Virus record (IMG/VR): IMGVR_UViG_3300042344_000078
Location: 1-62,412 of that record
Strand: one strand, 5' to 3'
From: a virus
DNA: 62,412 bases
A program made the translations under genes and the position numbers. Of the stretch, positions 21,149 through 31,060 are shown in pieces (within the stretch, counting starts at the first letter, position 1; the number at the start of each line of letters is the position of its first letter). Below the pieces are notes generated by a model. That model searched no databases. It worked only from the letters and a program-made list of their open reading frames with translations, and was not told the DNA's origin.

Positions 21149-24100
21149 TCTGCCGCTTCCTGTTCTCCGGTCAGCGCTTTGAATTGTTCCGCGAACCTGC
21201 GTTCACGCGCAGTCTGCTGCTTCGGCGCACTCTTCAGGTTGGCTATGGCCGATGGCTTGAGGCCGACACGCTTCTTGGCAGACTGGAGAGCCAGCCATTC
21301 AGACTTGGCAGCTTCCACACCAGAACTATCGCCAGCGCGCTGAGCCTCAACGAAGTCGCGGCGCACCTCAGTCGTACGCTCACTGAAGTATTTGTCGTAC
21401 TCGTACATCTCTTGGCGCTTACGGCGGACGTTAGCCATGTTGGTGGACGTAAAGCCAAGTCCCTGCAACATACTGTCAAGAAGCGTAAACTCTTCCGGCG
21501 ATACAACGAGGTCGCCGTTACGGCGCGTGACACCCTTATCGAACGTCTCGCGGTATGCCCGCATCGCGCTCTTGATTCCGTTGGGCATCATAAACTCGAC
21601 GCCTTTCCAGTAATCTCCCTGCGCCATCATGCCCATGCCGTCTGCGAAGTTGGCGGCAGTACCCATAAGCGGGCCACCCACACCAAGAAGCGTACGGCCA
21701 AGACCTTCACGCGAGGTAAGATCAACGTCAGTGTACGGCAGCGGAGAGAAGACATTACCCAAGCCAAGCTGGCCGGAGACATCGACACCGAGGCCAGCCG
21801 GTACACCTTTGAGGATCGTGTCAGCTAACCAGCCATCTCCGATAACCTGACGGAGGAAGCGTTCCTCATTCACCGGCTCATCCGGTGGTCCAAAGATAGC
21901 CGCCAGAATGTAGGACATGAGCGTAGCCAGTGGCAGTCCAAGCGCACCAGTGAACACAGCCGTCTGACCGATGACGTTACGCATGACTGCACGGGCAATG
22001 GCGCGTTCTTCCTTCGATGCACCTGCAAACATATTGTAGCCATTGCGGATCAGCAAAGACGCCTGCATGACTTGGTATTTGCGGAACTGAGTAATCACCT
22101 TGCTGAAGGCGAACGCATTGAAGTAGCGTGGTGCATTCAGGCTAGAGTAATCACCTTGCGTCTGGCTCAGAACTTCAGCCGCATAGTTCAACGCTTGCTG
22201 ATTCGAACGACCATCGGCTTTGGCTAGACGGTACGCAGCCATACCAGCCGTGACACGGTTGGCGACTTCGACCTGACGAGTCAGCGCTGTCAGTTTGTGC
22301 ATGACATCTTGAAGCGCTTTCTGCGGACCACTGGTCTTGAAAGTCTCCCAGTATCCAAGGTCATAGCCCATACCAATGTCGAGCAGTCCGTTGTCACGGA
22401 GCGTCGTCAGAACATCCTGCTCTTCCTTGGAATATGCTGAGCCATCTAGCTTGCGCATCTTGGCTACGTCAAACTCGCCGCGCATAAACTTGTTGAAGTC
22501 GCCTTTGTTCTTGAACAGGCTCGTACCAAGTTCTTTATACGTGCGATTAATCTCGTCGGATGTACGCCCATAGCCAAATTTAGCCGCCATATAAGGGAGA
22601 CTAAGCATGTAGGTCTGAGTCGCATTCTGCAGGTAATACCGAGGTAGCGTAAGCAGCGTCCACATGGAGTTGAACGCCATCAGTTTGTCCTGCAGAGGCG
22701 TCGGCGTATAGGTCAACCCTTGGACATGGCGGCGTAGCACTTCATTCAGCGCCCGCATACGGTCGGCTTTAGAGCCATCAATACCAGCAGCCGCAGCTTC
22801 TTCGTCGGACATACGAGCCTGACGGCTCATCTCTTCAAGCGAGTTCGACACTTCGCTATCATTGGTCATCGACGCAATGAAGTGCGCGTCAGCCGTACCC
22901 TTGGTAGCGAATGCCCGCAGCATGTCGTCATAACCCGCAACGCCAGTACGTGCGAGTTGGTGACGGCGGGCGCTGTTCTCAGCAAGCGTACCAATATACA
23001 GGTCGGTGATAAGCTGATTGATTCGCTCAACTTCTTGAGGCTGGAGATCAGCGGCAAGGTCTTTCTCCACCAGCGTCTTGATTCGCTGGAGGTTGAGCCA
23101 TGCAGGGACATCGACTTTGCCCGGCGACAACTGGCGTTCGAACGCCTCAGTAAACATGCCGGGGAACTGAGCCTTCATCTCCTCTTGCTTCTGCATCGCA
23201 GCGCCAAGCGACTCAGAGAAGATCACAATGTAACTGTCAGGATCAGCACGCAGGGCTTCGAGTTCCGCCTTCTCTTCAGCGGTACGATCCATTGCTGGGA
23301 TAGATTCCAGTTCGCGGAACCGCGCCGACTTGCCGACGGTGACGAACTGACCGAAGCGAGACAGCGGAGCATACGGACCTTCACGCTCCTTGAAGATGGT
23401 ATTCATAAGCTGCAATCTACGTGCAACATCTTCCTGACGCTGCTGCTTGATGTCAGTCGGGAGCGATTCGTACTCTGGTCCCGTGAGTTCGCCCCTAATC
23501 TTTTCTACAATAGCTTGACGCATACGCTTCGAGGTCTTGAAGCCATGCTCGAATATCTGATCCGCCACACGCTGAGCATTTTCAGGCAGCGCTTCGTACT
23601 GCTCTTTGGCAGTCGGGTCTATTACAACTTGTTTACCAATCCATGTAGGCTGGTATCCCCATGCTTGGTCAATAGTGCTGCTGGCTAGAAACTTATTCAG
23701 AGTCTCGCGTGCGTCACCAAGATCACCAGTCTGGAGCATGATCTGATCGACTTCCTGACGCAGCTTATTCGTCAGGGTCATACGGTTAATCATAAAGTCG
23801 AAGTACGTCCGCACCGCTGGCAGCATGGGACTGATCCAGTCCACAAGGTCACGACCAAAGGCCATGCCATATGCTTTCTTCAAAGCGCCATCACGAATGT
23901 TTCTGGCGATAGAGAGCGCAGCCGACTGCATCGGAGCCGGTACCGCACCGGCTACGAACTGCCTGATCGACTCGTCTGTGCTGCGACGTTCCGCTGTTGT
24001 GGCAGTATCCTCCATCGGAGCAATGCCGCCACCGCCGGGAGGAGTCGTATCCTCCTTGATACCGAGGATTTCAGAGAAGTCTGGACCGCCAAGACCGTTG

Positions 24101-27100
24101 AGGAAGTCCGTGACATTCTGTGTAGGCATACCTTCTTTGCGACCAGCATCGAACAACTTGTTCATCAAACGGCCAAGCGTCGAGAAGAACCGTTCAGTGA
24201 TCGTCAGCGGCTTACGCTGCGTCGTAGCCCATTTAGATACCTGATCGGCAAACCATTCGCTAAAGCTATCCCAGTAACCCGGATCAGCCTTAAACATTTC
24301 TCCAGCCGATGCACGACCACGCGCACCGAGAGAACGCACAGATTGCTTGGCTCTCTGCGGCGTACGGAGTAGCCGCATCCATTCAGCCATGGTGGGCATG
24401 GCATATTTAGGATCGGCTTTCCGTAAGAACTTTTCGAAGTCACTCTTGATAGCGGCCTGAACTTCAGGCGAAGCATTGGCGAAGGCGTTAAACTCTACAC
24501 CATGACCGATCTCGTGAGCGATAACTTCGAGCGCCAAAAGATACCGACGCCCACCTGCTTGATTAACCAAGTCTTGGTTAAACAGGATAACATCGGTGCC
24601 GTCACCCAAACGCGTATAAAGGCCACGCGTCGTAGTTGACAACAAATATTTGCGCAGTGAGCCTTTGAGTACAGTTAACTGCGTGTCGGTGATACCGAAC
24701 TGTTTACCACTTTTGGCATTGACAAGTCGCTGCAAATCCCCCTTGGCGATAGAGCCAAAGAGAATCTTGCGGTTGCCAAAGCCAAGCGCCTTCGTCAGTG
24801 CAGACACGTAGTTGGTAAGTCGTGCATCAACATCAGCGATAGTCGTGATGTTACCAACCTTAGTGCCAGCCGGAGTCGGCGTGATTACTTCTTCCGGCTG
24901 CGGCCCGCCTTCGACAACGAGATTGCCACCGCCTGCTTCACCGCCGCCTTCTTGGACTTGGGCCGCGACGTTCCGATTGACCCCTTCGCTTGGTACTTGT
25001 CCACCAACTCCTTGATATTGGCCGACACCACCTTGTTGGACTTGCCCGACTTGAGCGGCATTGGGAACCTCCACTGGTTGAGTAGGAGCGGCAACAGCCG
25101 CAGGAGCGACGGGCGCAGGAGCGGCAGTCGGAGTAGGAGTCGGAGCAGGCGCAGCCGCAGGAGCCGAAACAGGGGCGACAGGAATTGTCGTGGGGTCTGC
25201 TATATATCCATCAAGCTGTTTGAGTAGCTTCTCGCCAGCGTTGATGTGACCCTTGATGATTCGCTCAGCTTCTTTGTACGTGATGCCCTGCGCCTGAGCC
25301 ATCTGAGTAAGCCGCGCCATGGCAGCCTTCGACGGACCGAGAAGTTTTTTTCGTTCCCTCTGTTCAGCAGCGACAAACGCGCGCTGACCCTGAAGGTCTT
25401 GAACAGTCGGAGCCTCTGTAAACTCAAGCGGCTGCACAGGAAGAAGCGTAGCCTTAGCAGCTTCACGACGCGCGTTCATCGCAGTCGTCTCGGCAGCCAA
25501 AGCAGCGCGACTCTGTATCTGCTGTGCGCCAAGTTGGCGCACGATCTGAGCGCCACGACGAAGCCTAGAAACACCGCCTTCCAACGGCATTTCTGTCTGT
25601 GTCTCCACAAGTGGAAGCTGCAGTTGGATCGGCGTAGTAACTGGTATCGTAGCAGGAGTTGGCGCAACGCCAGCACCCCCTTGGAGCGGCAGTGGAATCT
25701 GCTCACCGGGGGGAGTCTGAAGTACACCTTCTGGGAAACCAAATAGCGGCAGTCCTTCGACACCGACCTGCGCGGGCATTGCAGGCGTAGGTGTGGGAGC
25801 AGGAGTCGTGGGCGGTGCAGCGGCAACGCCACGTAGAAGATTCTGTTGCCCAAATGGTAACGTCGGCTGTTCTGCAAGACGTTGCGCCATAGCCTCAGAC
25901 CGACCAGTAGTCGTCAGCCTTCCAGCAGCGTCGATAGCTGCGATAGCTTCACGCGCCCTAGCAATCTGGCTCGTCAGCATGGAGACGCGAACTGGGTCGA
26001 GCGATCCAGCACCAGCAGCGGCAGCCTCAAGCTGGGCATTAGACTCAGCGATCAGACCTTCGAGGCGACGGCGTTCATCAATGGCGGCGAAGTCAGTCTC
26101 ACGAGCAGCGGCAAGCGTCTCACCTGTGGGCTGCATAGTTAACGTCGGAGCTACGCCGAGTTCAGCACCGGGGAACAGTTCGCCCTGTGCGCCCGGTTGC
26201 GGCCCAACAGTCGGAGCTTCTGGCTTCTCACCACCAGCGCCTTCAAGCAAATTGGTGGGTTTCAACGGAGCAGCAACGCCACCCACACCACCGAATGCAC
26301 CACCAAGCACAGCGCCAGCGCCAGCAGCGATGAGTGCAGACTCGCCGTACTTTTCAATGACGTAAGGCGCAAGCGCCTTCCAGTCTGAAGCATTAAGCTG
26401 GCGACGGAACTCAGGATCAAAGACAGCCTGCTGAGCAAGCTGGGTTGCACCTTCAGCAAACGCTTCAGACGCAGCGCCTTCGGCAGTACCAGCGGCTATC
26501 GCGCCAATGCGCGAACTGGCTGCACGTTCACCGGCTTTGACAACCGCATCTTTGAAGAACGGCGAGAAGCCACGGGCAATGACGCCATCGGCTAAGGTCT
26601 GAAGAAGCGTCGTACCACCAGCCGCAGCAGCGATCTGCATACGTGTGCTGGGGTCATCTAGATTATAGGCAGGCGTACCATCAGGATTCTTGGCGTTCTT
26701 CGCTGACTCGTAGAAGTTCTGGAACTCAGACGGGTATGTTGACGCAGCGAGGCCAGTCAGTGCGCCGACTGTACGAGCGCGCCCAATATTAGCAGCAACG
26801 CCAGCAGCCCGAGTGGCGGCAGCAACGCCCCCAACAGCGCCAAGACCACCAGAGACAAGTGAAAAACCAGCAGAAGGAATACCTTGAGCAACGGCGTCCC
26901 ATATGTTTGACAGCGTCGAGTTCGACTGCTGGATGAGGGCGGACCGTGCCTGCTCAGCTTTAGTCTGACCAAAGGTTGATTCGGCAAACCTAGCGATAGG
27001 TTCGCCAACAGATGGAGCACCAACAGTGGTGAGGATATCACCGACGCCACCGATTGTCTGCTCTGCTAATCCACGCGCGCCGAGGGCGACGTTAGCCCCG

Positions 27101-27570
27101 AACCCACGGGGGGTCTTCAGCTTAGAAACATATGCGCCATAGGCGGCGGGACTCATCGGAACCCAGTCTGTCGCCACGCTTGCGGGCGCAGGCTGCATGG
27201 GTTGGTTAATAAGTTTGGAGCCTTCGGATACGTCGAGCGCATTGGTCGCATCAACGAGACGGCCACCGATCCAGAACTTCTGAGTCGAAGGGCTATATGG
27301 AATGTAGGAAGCAGCGCCACCCATGCCGCCAAGACCTTCAGGCGCAGCCGATCCAGTAACGTCAAGACCAGCAGGTGCGCGCTTAAGTTCTGTAGCTCTG
27401 CGAACTTCTTCGCCTATTACTGCAGCATCAGCCTGTGTCGGGCCAATATTACCGACACCCATCTGTGTAGAAGGATCGCCAAGTGCACGTCCATATGGGC
27501 TGCGCGGTCCAATAGCCATAGCATCTAGTATGGGACTGGCGAACTCTACCCCAATTCTGTCCATTGCCAT
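21145..27570 (-). CDS. Giant internal virion protein with HExxH metallopeptidase motif (2141 aa)
   Basis: A 2141-residue protein, by far the largest in the genome and the last of the late operon. Its parts are a Gly/Ala-rich N-terminal third, a Pro/Ala low-complexity stretch at roughly 800-870, then IAHEIGHGVEF with HEIGH at 1019-1023, a zinc metallopeptidase motif, followed by long helical regions. A hydrophobic segment near the C-terminus (TGALGLPLATLMSYILAAIF) may insert in membranes. Position and size match ejected internal core proteins of podoviruses (T7 gp16-like role): forming a channel for DNA and perhaps cutting a host or virion protein on entry. Confidence 0.8.
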   Translation of the reverse strand: MAMDRIGVEFASPILDAMAIGPRSPYGRALGDPSTQMGVGNIGPTQADAAVIGEEVRRATELKRAPAGLDVTGSAAPEGLGGMGGAASYIPYSPSTQKFWIGGRLVDATNALDVSEGSKLINQPMQPAPASVATDWVPMSPAAYGAYVSKLKTPRGFGANVALGARGLAEQTIGGVGDILTTVGAPSVGEPIARFAESTFGQTKAEQARSALIQQSNSTLSNIWDAVAQGIPSAGFSLVSGGLGAVGGVAAATRAAGVAANIGRARTVGALTGLAASTYPSEFQNFYESAKNAKNPDGTPAYNLDDPSTRMQIAAAAGGTTLLQTLADGVIARGFSPFFKDAVVKAGERAASSRIGAIAAGTAEGAASEAFAEGATQLAQQAVFDPEFRRQLNASDWKALAPYVIEKYGESALIAAGAGAVLGGAFGGVGGVAAPLKPTNLLEGAGGEKPEAPTVGPQPGAQGELFPGAELGVAPTLTMQPTGETLAAARETDFAAIDERRRLEGLIAESNAQLEAAAAGAGSLDPVRVSMLTSQIARAREAIAAIDAAGRLTTTGRSEAMAQRLAEQPTLPFGQQNLLRGVAAAPPTTPAPTPTPAMPAQVGVEGLPLFGFPEGVLQTPPGEQIPLPLQGGAGVAPTPATIPVTTPIQLQLPLVETQTEMPLEGGVSRLRRGAQIVRQLGAQQIQSRAALAAETTAMNARREAAKATLLPVQPLEFTEAPTVQDLQGQRAFVAAEQRERKKLLGPSKAAMARLTQMAQAQGITYKEAERIIKGHINAGEKLLKQLDGYIADPTTIPVAPVSAPAAAPAPTPTPTAAPAPVAPAAVAAPTQPVEVPNAAQVGQVQQGGVGQYQGVGGQVPSEGVNRNVAAQVQEGGGEAGGGNLVVEGGPQPEEVITPTPAGTKVGNITTIADVDARLTNYVSALTKALGFGNRKILFGSIAKGDLQRLVNAKSGKQFGITDTQLTVLKGSLRKYLLSTTTRGLYTRLGDGTDVILFNQDLVNQAGGRRYLLALEVIAHEIGHGVEFNAFANASPEVQAAIKSDFEKFLRKADPKYAMPTMAEWMRLLRTPQRAKQSVRSLGARGRASAGEMFKADPGYWDSFSEWFADQVSKWATTQRKPLTITERFFSTLGRLMNKLFDAGRKEGMPTQNVTDFLNGLGGPDFSEILGIKEDTTPPGGGGIAPMEDTATTAERRSTDESIRQFVAGAVPAPMQSAALSIARNIRDGALKKAYGMAFGRDLVDWISPMLPAVRTYFDFMINRMTLTNKLRQEVDQIMLQTGDLGDARETLNKFLASSTIDQAWGYQPTWIGKQVVIDPTAKEQYEALPENAQRVADQIFEHGFKTSKRMRQAIVEKIRGELTGPEYESLPTDIKQQRQEDVARRLQLMNTIFKEREGPYAPLSRFGQFVTVGKSARFRELESIPAMDRTAEEKAELEALRADPDSYIVIFSESLGAAMQKQEEMKAQFPGMFTEAFERQLSPGKVDVPAWLNLQRIKTLVEKDLAADLQPQEVERINQLITDLYIGTLAENSARRHQLARTGVAGYDDMLRAFATKGTADAHFIASMTNDSEVSNSLEEMSRQARMSDEEAAAAGIDGSKADRMRALNEVLRRHVQGLTYTPTPLQDKLMAFNSMWTLLTLPRYYLQNATQTYMLSLPYMAAKFGYGRTSDEINRTYKELGTSLFKNKGDFNKFMRGEFDVAKMRKLDGSAYSKEEQDVLTTLRDNGLLDIGMGYDLGYWETFKTSGPQKALQDVMHKLTALTRQVEVANRVTAGMAAYRLAKADGRSNQQALNYAAEVLSQTQGDYSSLNAPRYFNAFAFSKVITQFRKYQVMQASLLIRNGYNMFAGASKEERAIARAVMRNVIGQTAVFTGALGLPLATLMSYILAAIFGPPDEPVNEERFLRQVIGDGWLADTILKGVPAGLGVDVSGQLGLGNVFSPLPYTDVDLTSREGLGRTLLGVGGPLMGTAANFADGMGMMAQGDYWKGVEFMMPNGIKSAMRAYRETFDKGVTRRNGDLVVSPEEFTLLDSMLQGLGFTSTNMANVRRKRQEMYEYDKYFSERTTEVRRDFVEAQRAGDSSGVEAAKSEWLALQSAKKRVGLKPSAIANLKSAPKQQTARERRFAEQFKALTGEQEAAD

Positions 27571-27581
27571 GGATTAAATCC

Positions 27582-29648
27582 TTAACGGGCCATTGGTATC
27601 GAAAGCGGAATATTCGTAACAGACGGATTAGGCACTACAATGCCATCGGACATCGTAATCTGACCCTGCGGATCAACATAAGCGGCATAAGCCCCGTCTT
27701 TGCGATAGACGAAGAACTTGCCGTCCTCACCTTCTCGTACATCAAATCCGCTCAACTTCAGACGTTCAACTTGTGCCTTAGTGGCGGCGTCATAAAGTTT
27801 TTCAATTTTCTTCTCTTCAATTTTGTAGCCAGCCTTTGCGCTCTCTTTAAGCAATTCGATCTGAAGATCGAGTCTCTTTTTTTCCATTTCATAAGTACGA
27901 GCGCGGTATGATTCACTCAGTGTGTACTGGGCTGCATCCTTAACATCGGCGCGAGACACGTTCGCCCGAGACACTTGGCCATCAACCACCAGATTAAAGT
28001 TGCCATTGGTCAGAGGCTGAATCCCAACCTGACGACCAGTGGCTCGTGACATGGCATTGCTTAGAGATATGTTGTCACCAAGGTCAAAGTTCGTAATAGA
28101 CTGAAGACCTTGAAGATTCTGGTAAGTATTGCGCAACTGGATACGTTTCAAACCAGTCTCAGCAGCTTGGACAATATCACCGCTTTGGGCATAGTACTTC
28201 TGCAGCCGATCAAGTTCACGATCCTGCGCCACAACAACCTGCATATCTCCATTCAGTTTAGGAGGATTACGCAGATATGTCATTGCTGTCGGAGCAGGAG
28301 CAGGTACGCCGGGTTTGGCCTCAAGAGCAGACGTAATAGCTGGAGAAGCTGAAGGTTCTCTTAATCCAGCAGGAGCAACACCGCCCATCGGCGTGGGCGA
28401 TAGCATTTCAGTCGGTAGACCCTGCGGCTGCGCAGCCGCAGTAGCCGCAGCAGTCGTTGGTTCTGCAAGCGCACCGCTGTATTTCTGATAGAATGCCACC
28501 GGATTGCTTTGTGCTTCAGCAAGCAACGTCGGATTCGTGGTTAGCGCATTGACAACTTGCGGAGACTGAAACCATGCCTGTGCTGCTTGCGCCCTCGCAT
28601 CGCGCTGAGCAAGAGCCGCACCGCGTTCTGGTGTGCCTACTAAATAATTAAGGGCGCTAGATACAGGTGCCGCAAAATATTTGCCAGTGGTAGTTGCTGG
28701 GTATCCACCGACAGTTTCCGCTATACCACCAACGGTAAGACCTGCGCCGAGTCTGCTAATGTCCTGTCTAAGACCAGAACTGCCGGGGGGAGCAACACCG
28801 GGACCAGTTTCACCCATCTTGAGCGCAGCCCACTGCTGCATATCACCAGCGGTACGGATGTTTCTAAACACCGATGGATTAGCTGCGATAGCAGCAGCAT
28901 CGACGACTTGAGCGATTGGCGTATTCGGCGCAGCCGACAGCACTTTAGTAGCGCCACCAGCGCCGAGAAAATGCGCAAGGTAAGTATTGGCATTAGTCGG
29001 AGCAAAACCTCTGCTTGCCAATACAGCTTGGTTATCTTCCGTAAACTTCTTGAGCATCGCAGTCTCAACGCCGGTACCGCGTTGAGCAAGAATCTGCTTG
29101 TCAGTCATTCCAGTGGACGCATCAGGAAAAGTTTTCCTAAACGTCTGGACAAATGTGCTGTTGATAAACTGCCCCGGACCCTGAGCCGTTGACAGTGGAT
29201 TACGACCGACACCTTCAGCACGCTGCATCATTGCGTCATAACTAGCAGGCTTAACGCCTACCGTGGTGTATGTACCAAGTCCGCTAGGAGCTACCCCAGT
29301 CGTCGGTGCTTCTACAGGAGCCATATATCCTGCACCAACTGGTGGTCTTGACTGCGCAGGAAGTTCTAGACTGGTACCGCCGCGTGCATACTCTTGCCTT
29401 GCCGCCTCTTGCGACTGCGCTTGGCGTAGTGCGATATCACTAACTTGCCGTTGTTGTTCTAATGCAGCCATTCTATATGGCTGTTCCATAGCAGACTGCT
29501 CTAGCTCCTGCTGATATTTGCGCTGCACGTCTTGTGCAGTAGCTACAGCAGCGGCAGTTCTCTGCCCTTCTTGAAACATCTCCGCAGTTCTTGGACCTGC
29601 AGACATACTTCGCAAATATTCATTAGGATCAAAGACAAGTTCAGCCAT
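27582..29648 (-). CDS. Internal virion protein with lytic transglycosylase-like domain
   Basis: A 688-residue virion protein. Residues about 136-255 resemble the SLT lytic transglycosylase fold: RAEGVGRNPLSTAQGPGQF (143-161), with E145 as likely catalytic acid and the typical GxxQF-I-xxTF motif, then LAHFLGAGGATKVL. The rest is helical and Gln-rich at the start and has Pro-rich linkers. It probably opens peptidoglycan locally as DNA is injected. It lies between the giant protein and the Gly/Ala-rich protein, the usual place of ejection proteins. Confidence 0.8.
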   Translation of the reverse strand: MAELVFDPNEYLRSMSAGPRTAEMFQEGQRTAAAVATAQDVQRKYQQELEQSAMEQPYRMAALEQQRQVSDIALRQAQSQEAARQEYARGGTSLELPAQSRPPVGAGYMAPVEAPTTGVAPSGLGTYTTVGVKPASYDAMMQRAEGVGRNPLSTAQGPGQFINSTFVQTFRKTFPDASTGMTDKQILAQRGTGVETAMLKKFTEDNQAVLASRGFAPTNANTYLAHFLGAGGATKVLSAAPNTPIAQVVDAAAIAANPSVFRNIRTAGDMQQWAALKMGETGPGVAPPGSSGLRQDISRLGAGLTVGGIAETVGGYPATTTGKYFAAPVSSALNYLVGTPERGAALAQRDARAQAAQAWFQSPQVVNALTTNPTLLAEAQSNPVAFYQKYSGALAEPTTAAATAAAQPQGLPTEMLSPTPMGGVAPAGLREPSASPAITSALEAKPGVPAPAPTAMTYLRNPPKLNGDMQVVVAQDRELDRLQKYYAQSGDIVQAAETGLKRIQLRNTYQNLQGLQSITNFDLGDNISLSNAMSRATGRQVGIQPLTNGNFNLVVDGQVSRANVSRADVKDAAQYTLSESYRARTYEMEKKRLDLQIELLKESAKAGYKIEEKKIEKLYDAATKAQVERLKLSGFDVREGEDGKFFVYRKDGAYAAYVDPQGQITMSDGIVVPNPSVTNIPLSIPMAR

Positions 29649-29655
29649 GATTTAG

Positions 29656-31044
29656 TTACTGCCCATAAGAGAGGGAGAACTGGGAAGGTCTATTCTTATT
29701 GTAAATACCGCCAAACAAACCACCGGTAGCGCGAGCAAGCTGTTCTTGATACTGTTGTTTACGTTTCTCAGCAGCTTGGAAAAGAGGAAGCGCAGCCATT
29801 GTCTCTCCGACAGGAGCAGAAGTTGGCATTAATCCAGCAGCACTTATCATATCTTTTTCAGCACGTGACGTTTCACCTGCAGCGGCGGCAGAGCCAGCAC
29901 GTTGAGCTTCGATAGAACCAGCGCGAGCAAGCCCAGCTTGACGACGCTCAGAACCGGTACCGCCATAAGCACCTGTACCATAGCGACGTTGCTGTTCACG
30001 GAGTCCACGCTGCACACCTGATACCGCTTCGGCATAGGCTTTCTCAGGATTGGCCTGTGCTGCGTTCCAGACTGCATTAGCCTGTTCTACACGCTGCGCA
30101 AATAAATCTTTATTAGTCCGTGCAAGTTGCGCTGTTTCAGCAACTGCTCGTTTTTCTTCTTCAGTTAGCCCGTCCGGCGGTTTATTATACATTGTCATAC
30201 CAAGGTCAGCGAGACCACCAGCAGTAATACCTTCAGCAAATTTACCGACTAAACCACCTATAACATTAGACAGCATTGGACTAGCTGCACCAGCGGCGAC
30301 AGTACCTGCCCCAGCTAAACCTAATGTACCGGCTAACCCACTGGTTCCTCCGGCGACTGGAGCCATAGCGCCACCAGCAGTAGCTGTGCCAGCAAGGATT
30401 GAACCGGGTAGATTAAGCGGCGCAGTAGAAGCGGGAGCTATACCAAGAGCTGATCCTAAACCCATGTATCCGCCGATACCGCCGCCGAGACCTCCGGTAA
30501 TAGCTCCTGTAAGCGCACCGCGCCCAGTCAAAGCACCTGTAGCAGCACCTGCGCCTGCGCCCAAAGCTGCACCTGTTAAGCCTGCACCAAAGCTCGTTGC
30601 TGCAGCGCCACCTAAAACGCCAAGGCCAAGTGCCGAACCAACACCGCCAAGACTGATAGCAGCCAGTCCAGTTCCAATAACAGGAGCGAGAAACGGAGCG
30701 GCGATTGCAGCTACAACGGGGACTGCAATTGTAGCTACAGTTTTTAGTATGCTACCTACTTTACTAGTACTAGGTGCTTCTTCCGCACCACCGCGAGCAA
30801 TGTAAGATGCGGACTCTCCAATGTACTTTGCTGCATTGGGAGAAAGAGCGGCGGCAGCGGCTGCATCTCCTCTTGCAACCGCTTCAGCTGTAGCTTTTGC
30901 AGTTTGTGCAGCAGGTGCAGACGCCGTGATATATTTTGCCGCATCGGGAGAAAGAGCGGCGGCAGTGGCTGCATCTCCTCTTGCAACCGCCTCTGCTGTG
31001 GCCACATTTTTTTGGTGTTGTAACCAATCTTCATACCAGCCCAT
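29656..31044 (-). CDS. Gly/Ala-rich hydrophobic internal virion protein
   Basis: A 462-residue protein. The N-terminus has two copies of a 36-residue unit (AVARGDAATAAALSPDAAKY and a near copy). Residues roughly 105-265 are a long Gly/Ala/Leu-rich hydrophobic stretch with many GxxxG-like patterns, suggesting several membrane-inserting helices. The C-terminal part is helical and charged. This matches a small ejected core protein that enters the envelope with the two larger proteins downstream. No enzyme motif is seen. Confidence 0.7.
   Translation of the reverse strand: MGWYEDWLQHQKNVATAEAVARGDAATAAALSPDAAKYITASAPAAQTAKATAEAVARGDAAAAAALSPNAAKYIGESASYIARGGAEEAPSTSKVGSILKTVATIAVPVVAAIAAPFLAPVIGTGLAAISLGGVGSALGLGVLGGAAATSFGAGLTGAALGAGAGAATGALTGRGALTGAITGGLGGGIGGYMGLGSALGIAPASTAPLNLPGSILAGTATAGGAMAPVAGGTSGLAGTLGLAGAGTVAAGAASPMLSNVIGGLVGKFAEGITAGGLADLGMTMYNKPPDGLTEEEKRAVAETAQLARTNKDLFAQRVEQANAVWNAAQANPEKAYAEAVSGVQRGLREQQRRYGTGAYGGTGSERRQAGLARAGSIEAQRAGSAAAAGETSRAEKDMISAAGLMPTSAPVGETMAALPLFQAAEKRKQQYQEQLARATGGLFGGIYNKNRPSQFSLSYGQ
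30833..31003 (-). repeat. Tandem 108-bp repeat inside a virion gene
   Basis: Two near-identical units offset by 108 bp (GCATTGGGAG at 30833, GCATCGGGAG at 30941) encode a 36-residue repeat at the N-terminus of the Gly/Ala-rich protein. The reading frame is kept, so copy number could change without breaking the gene. Confidence 0.8.
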
Positions 31045-31060
31045 AGTAGTCTCCTAAAAT

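Noticed and set aside
22882-23688. Long plus-strand ORF (268 codons) opposite the giant virion gene
   Set aside because: Antisense shadow of a strongly biased coding frame; no ribosome site and no domain. The same holds for 25793-26365 and 30050-30805.
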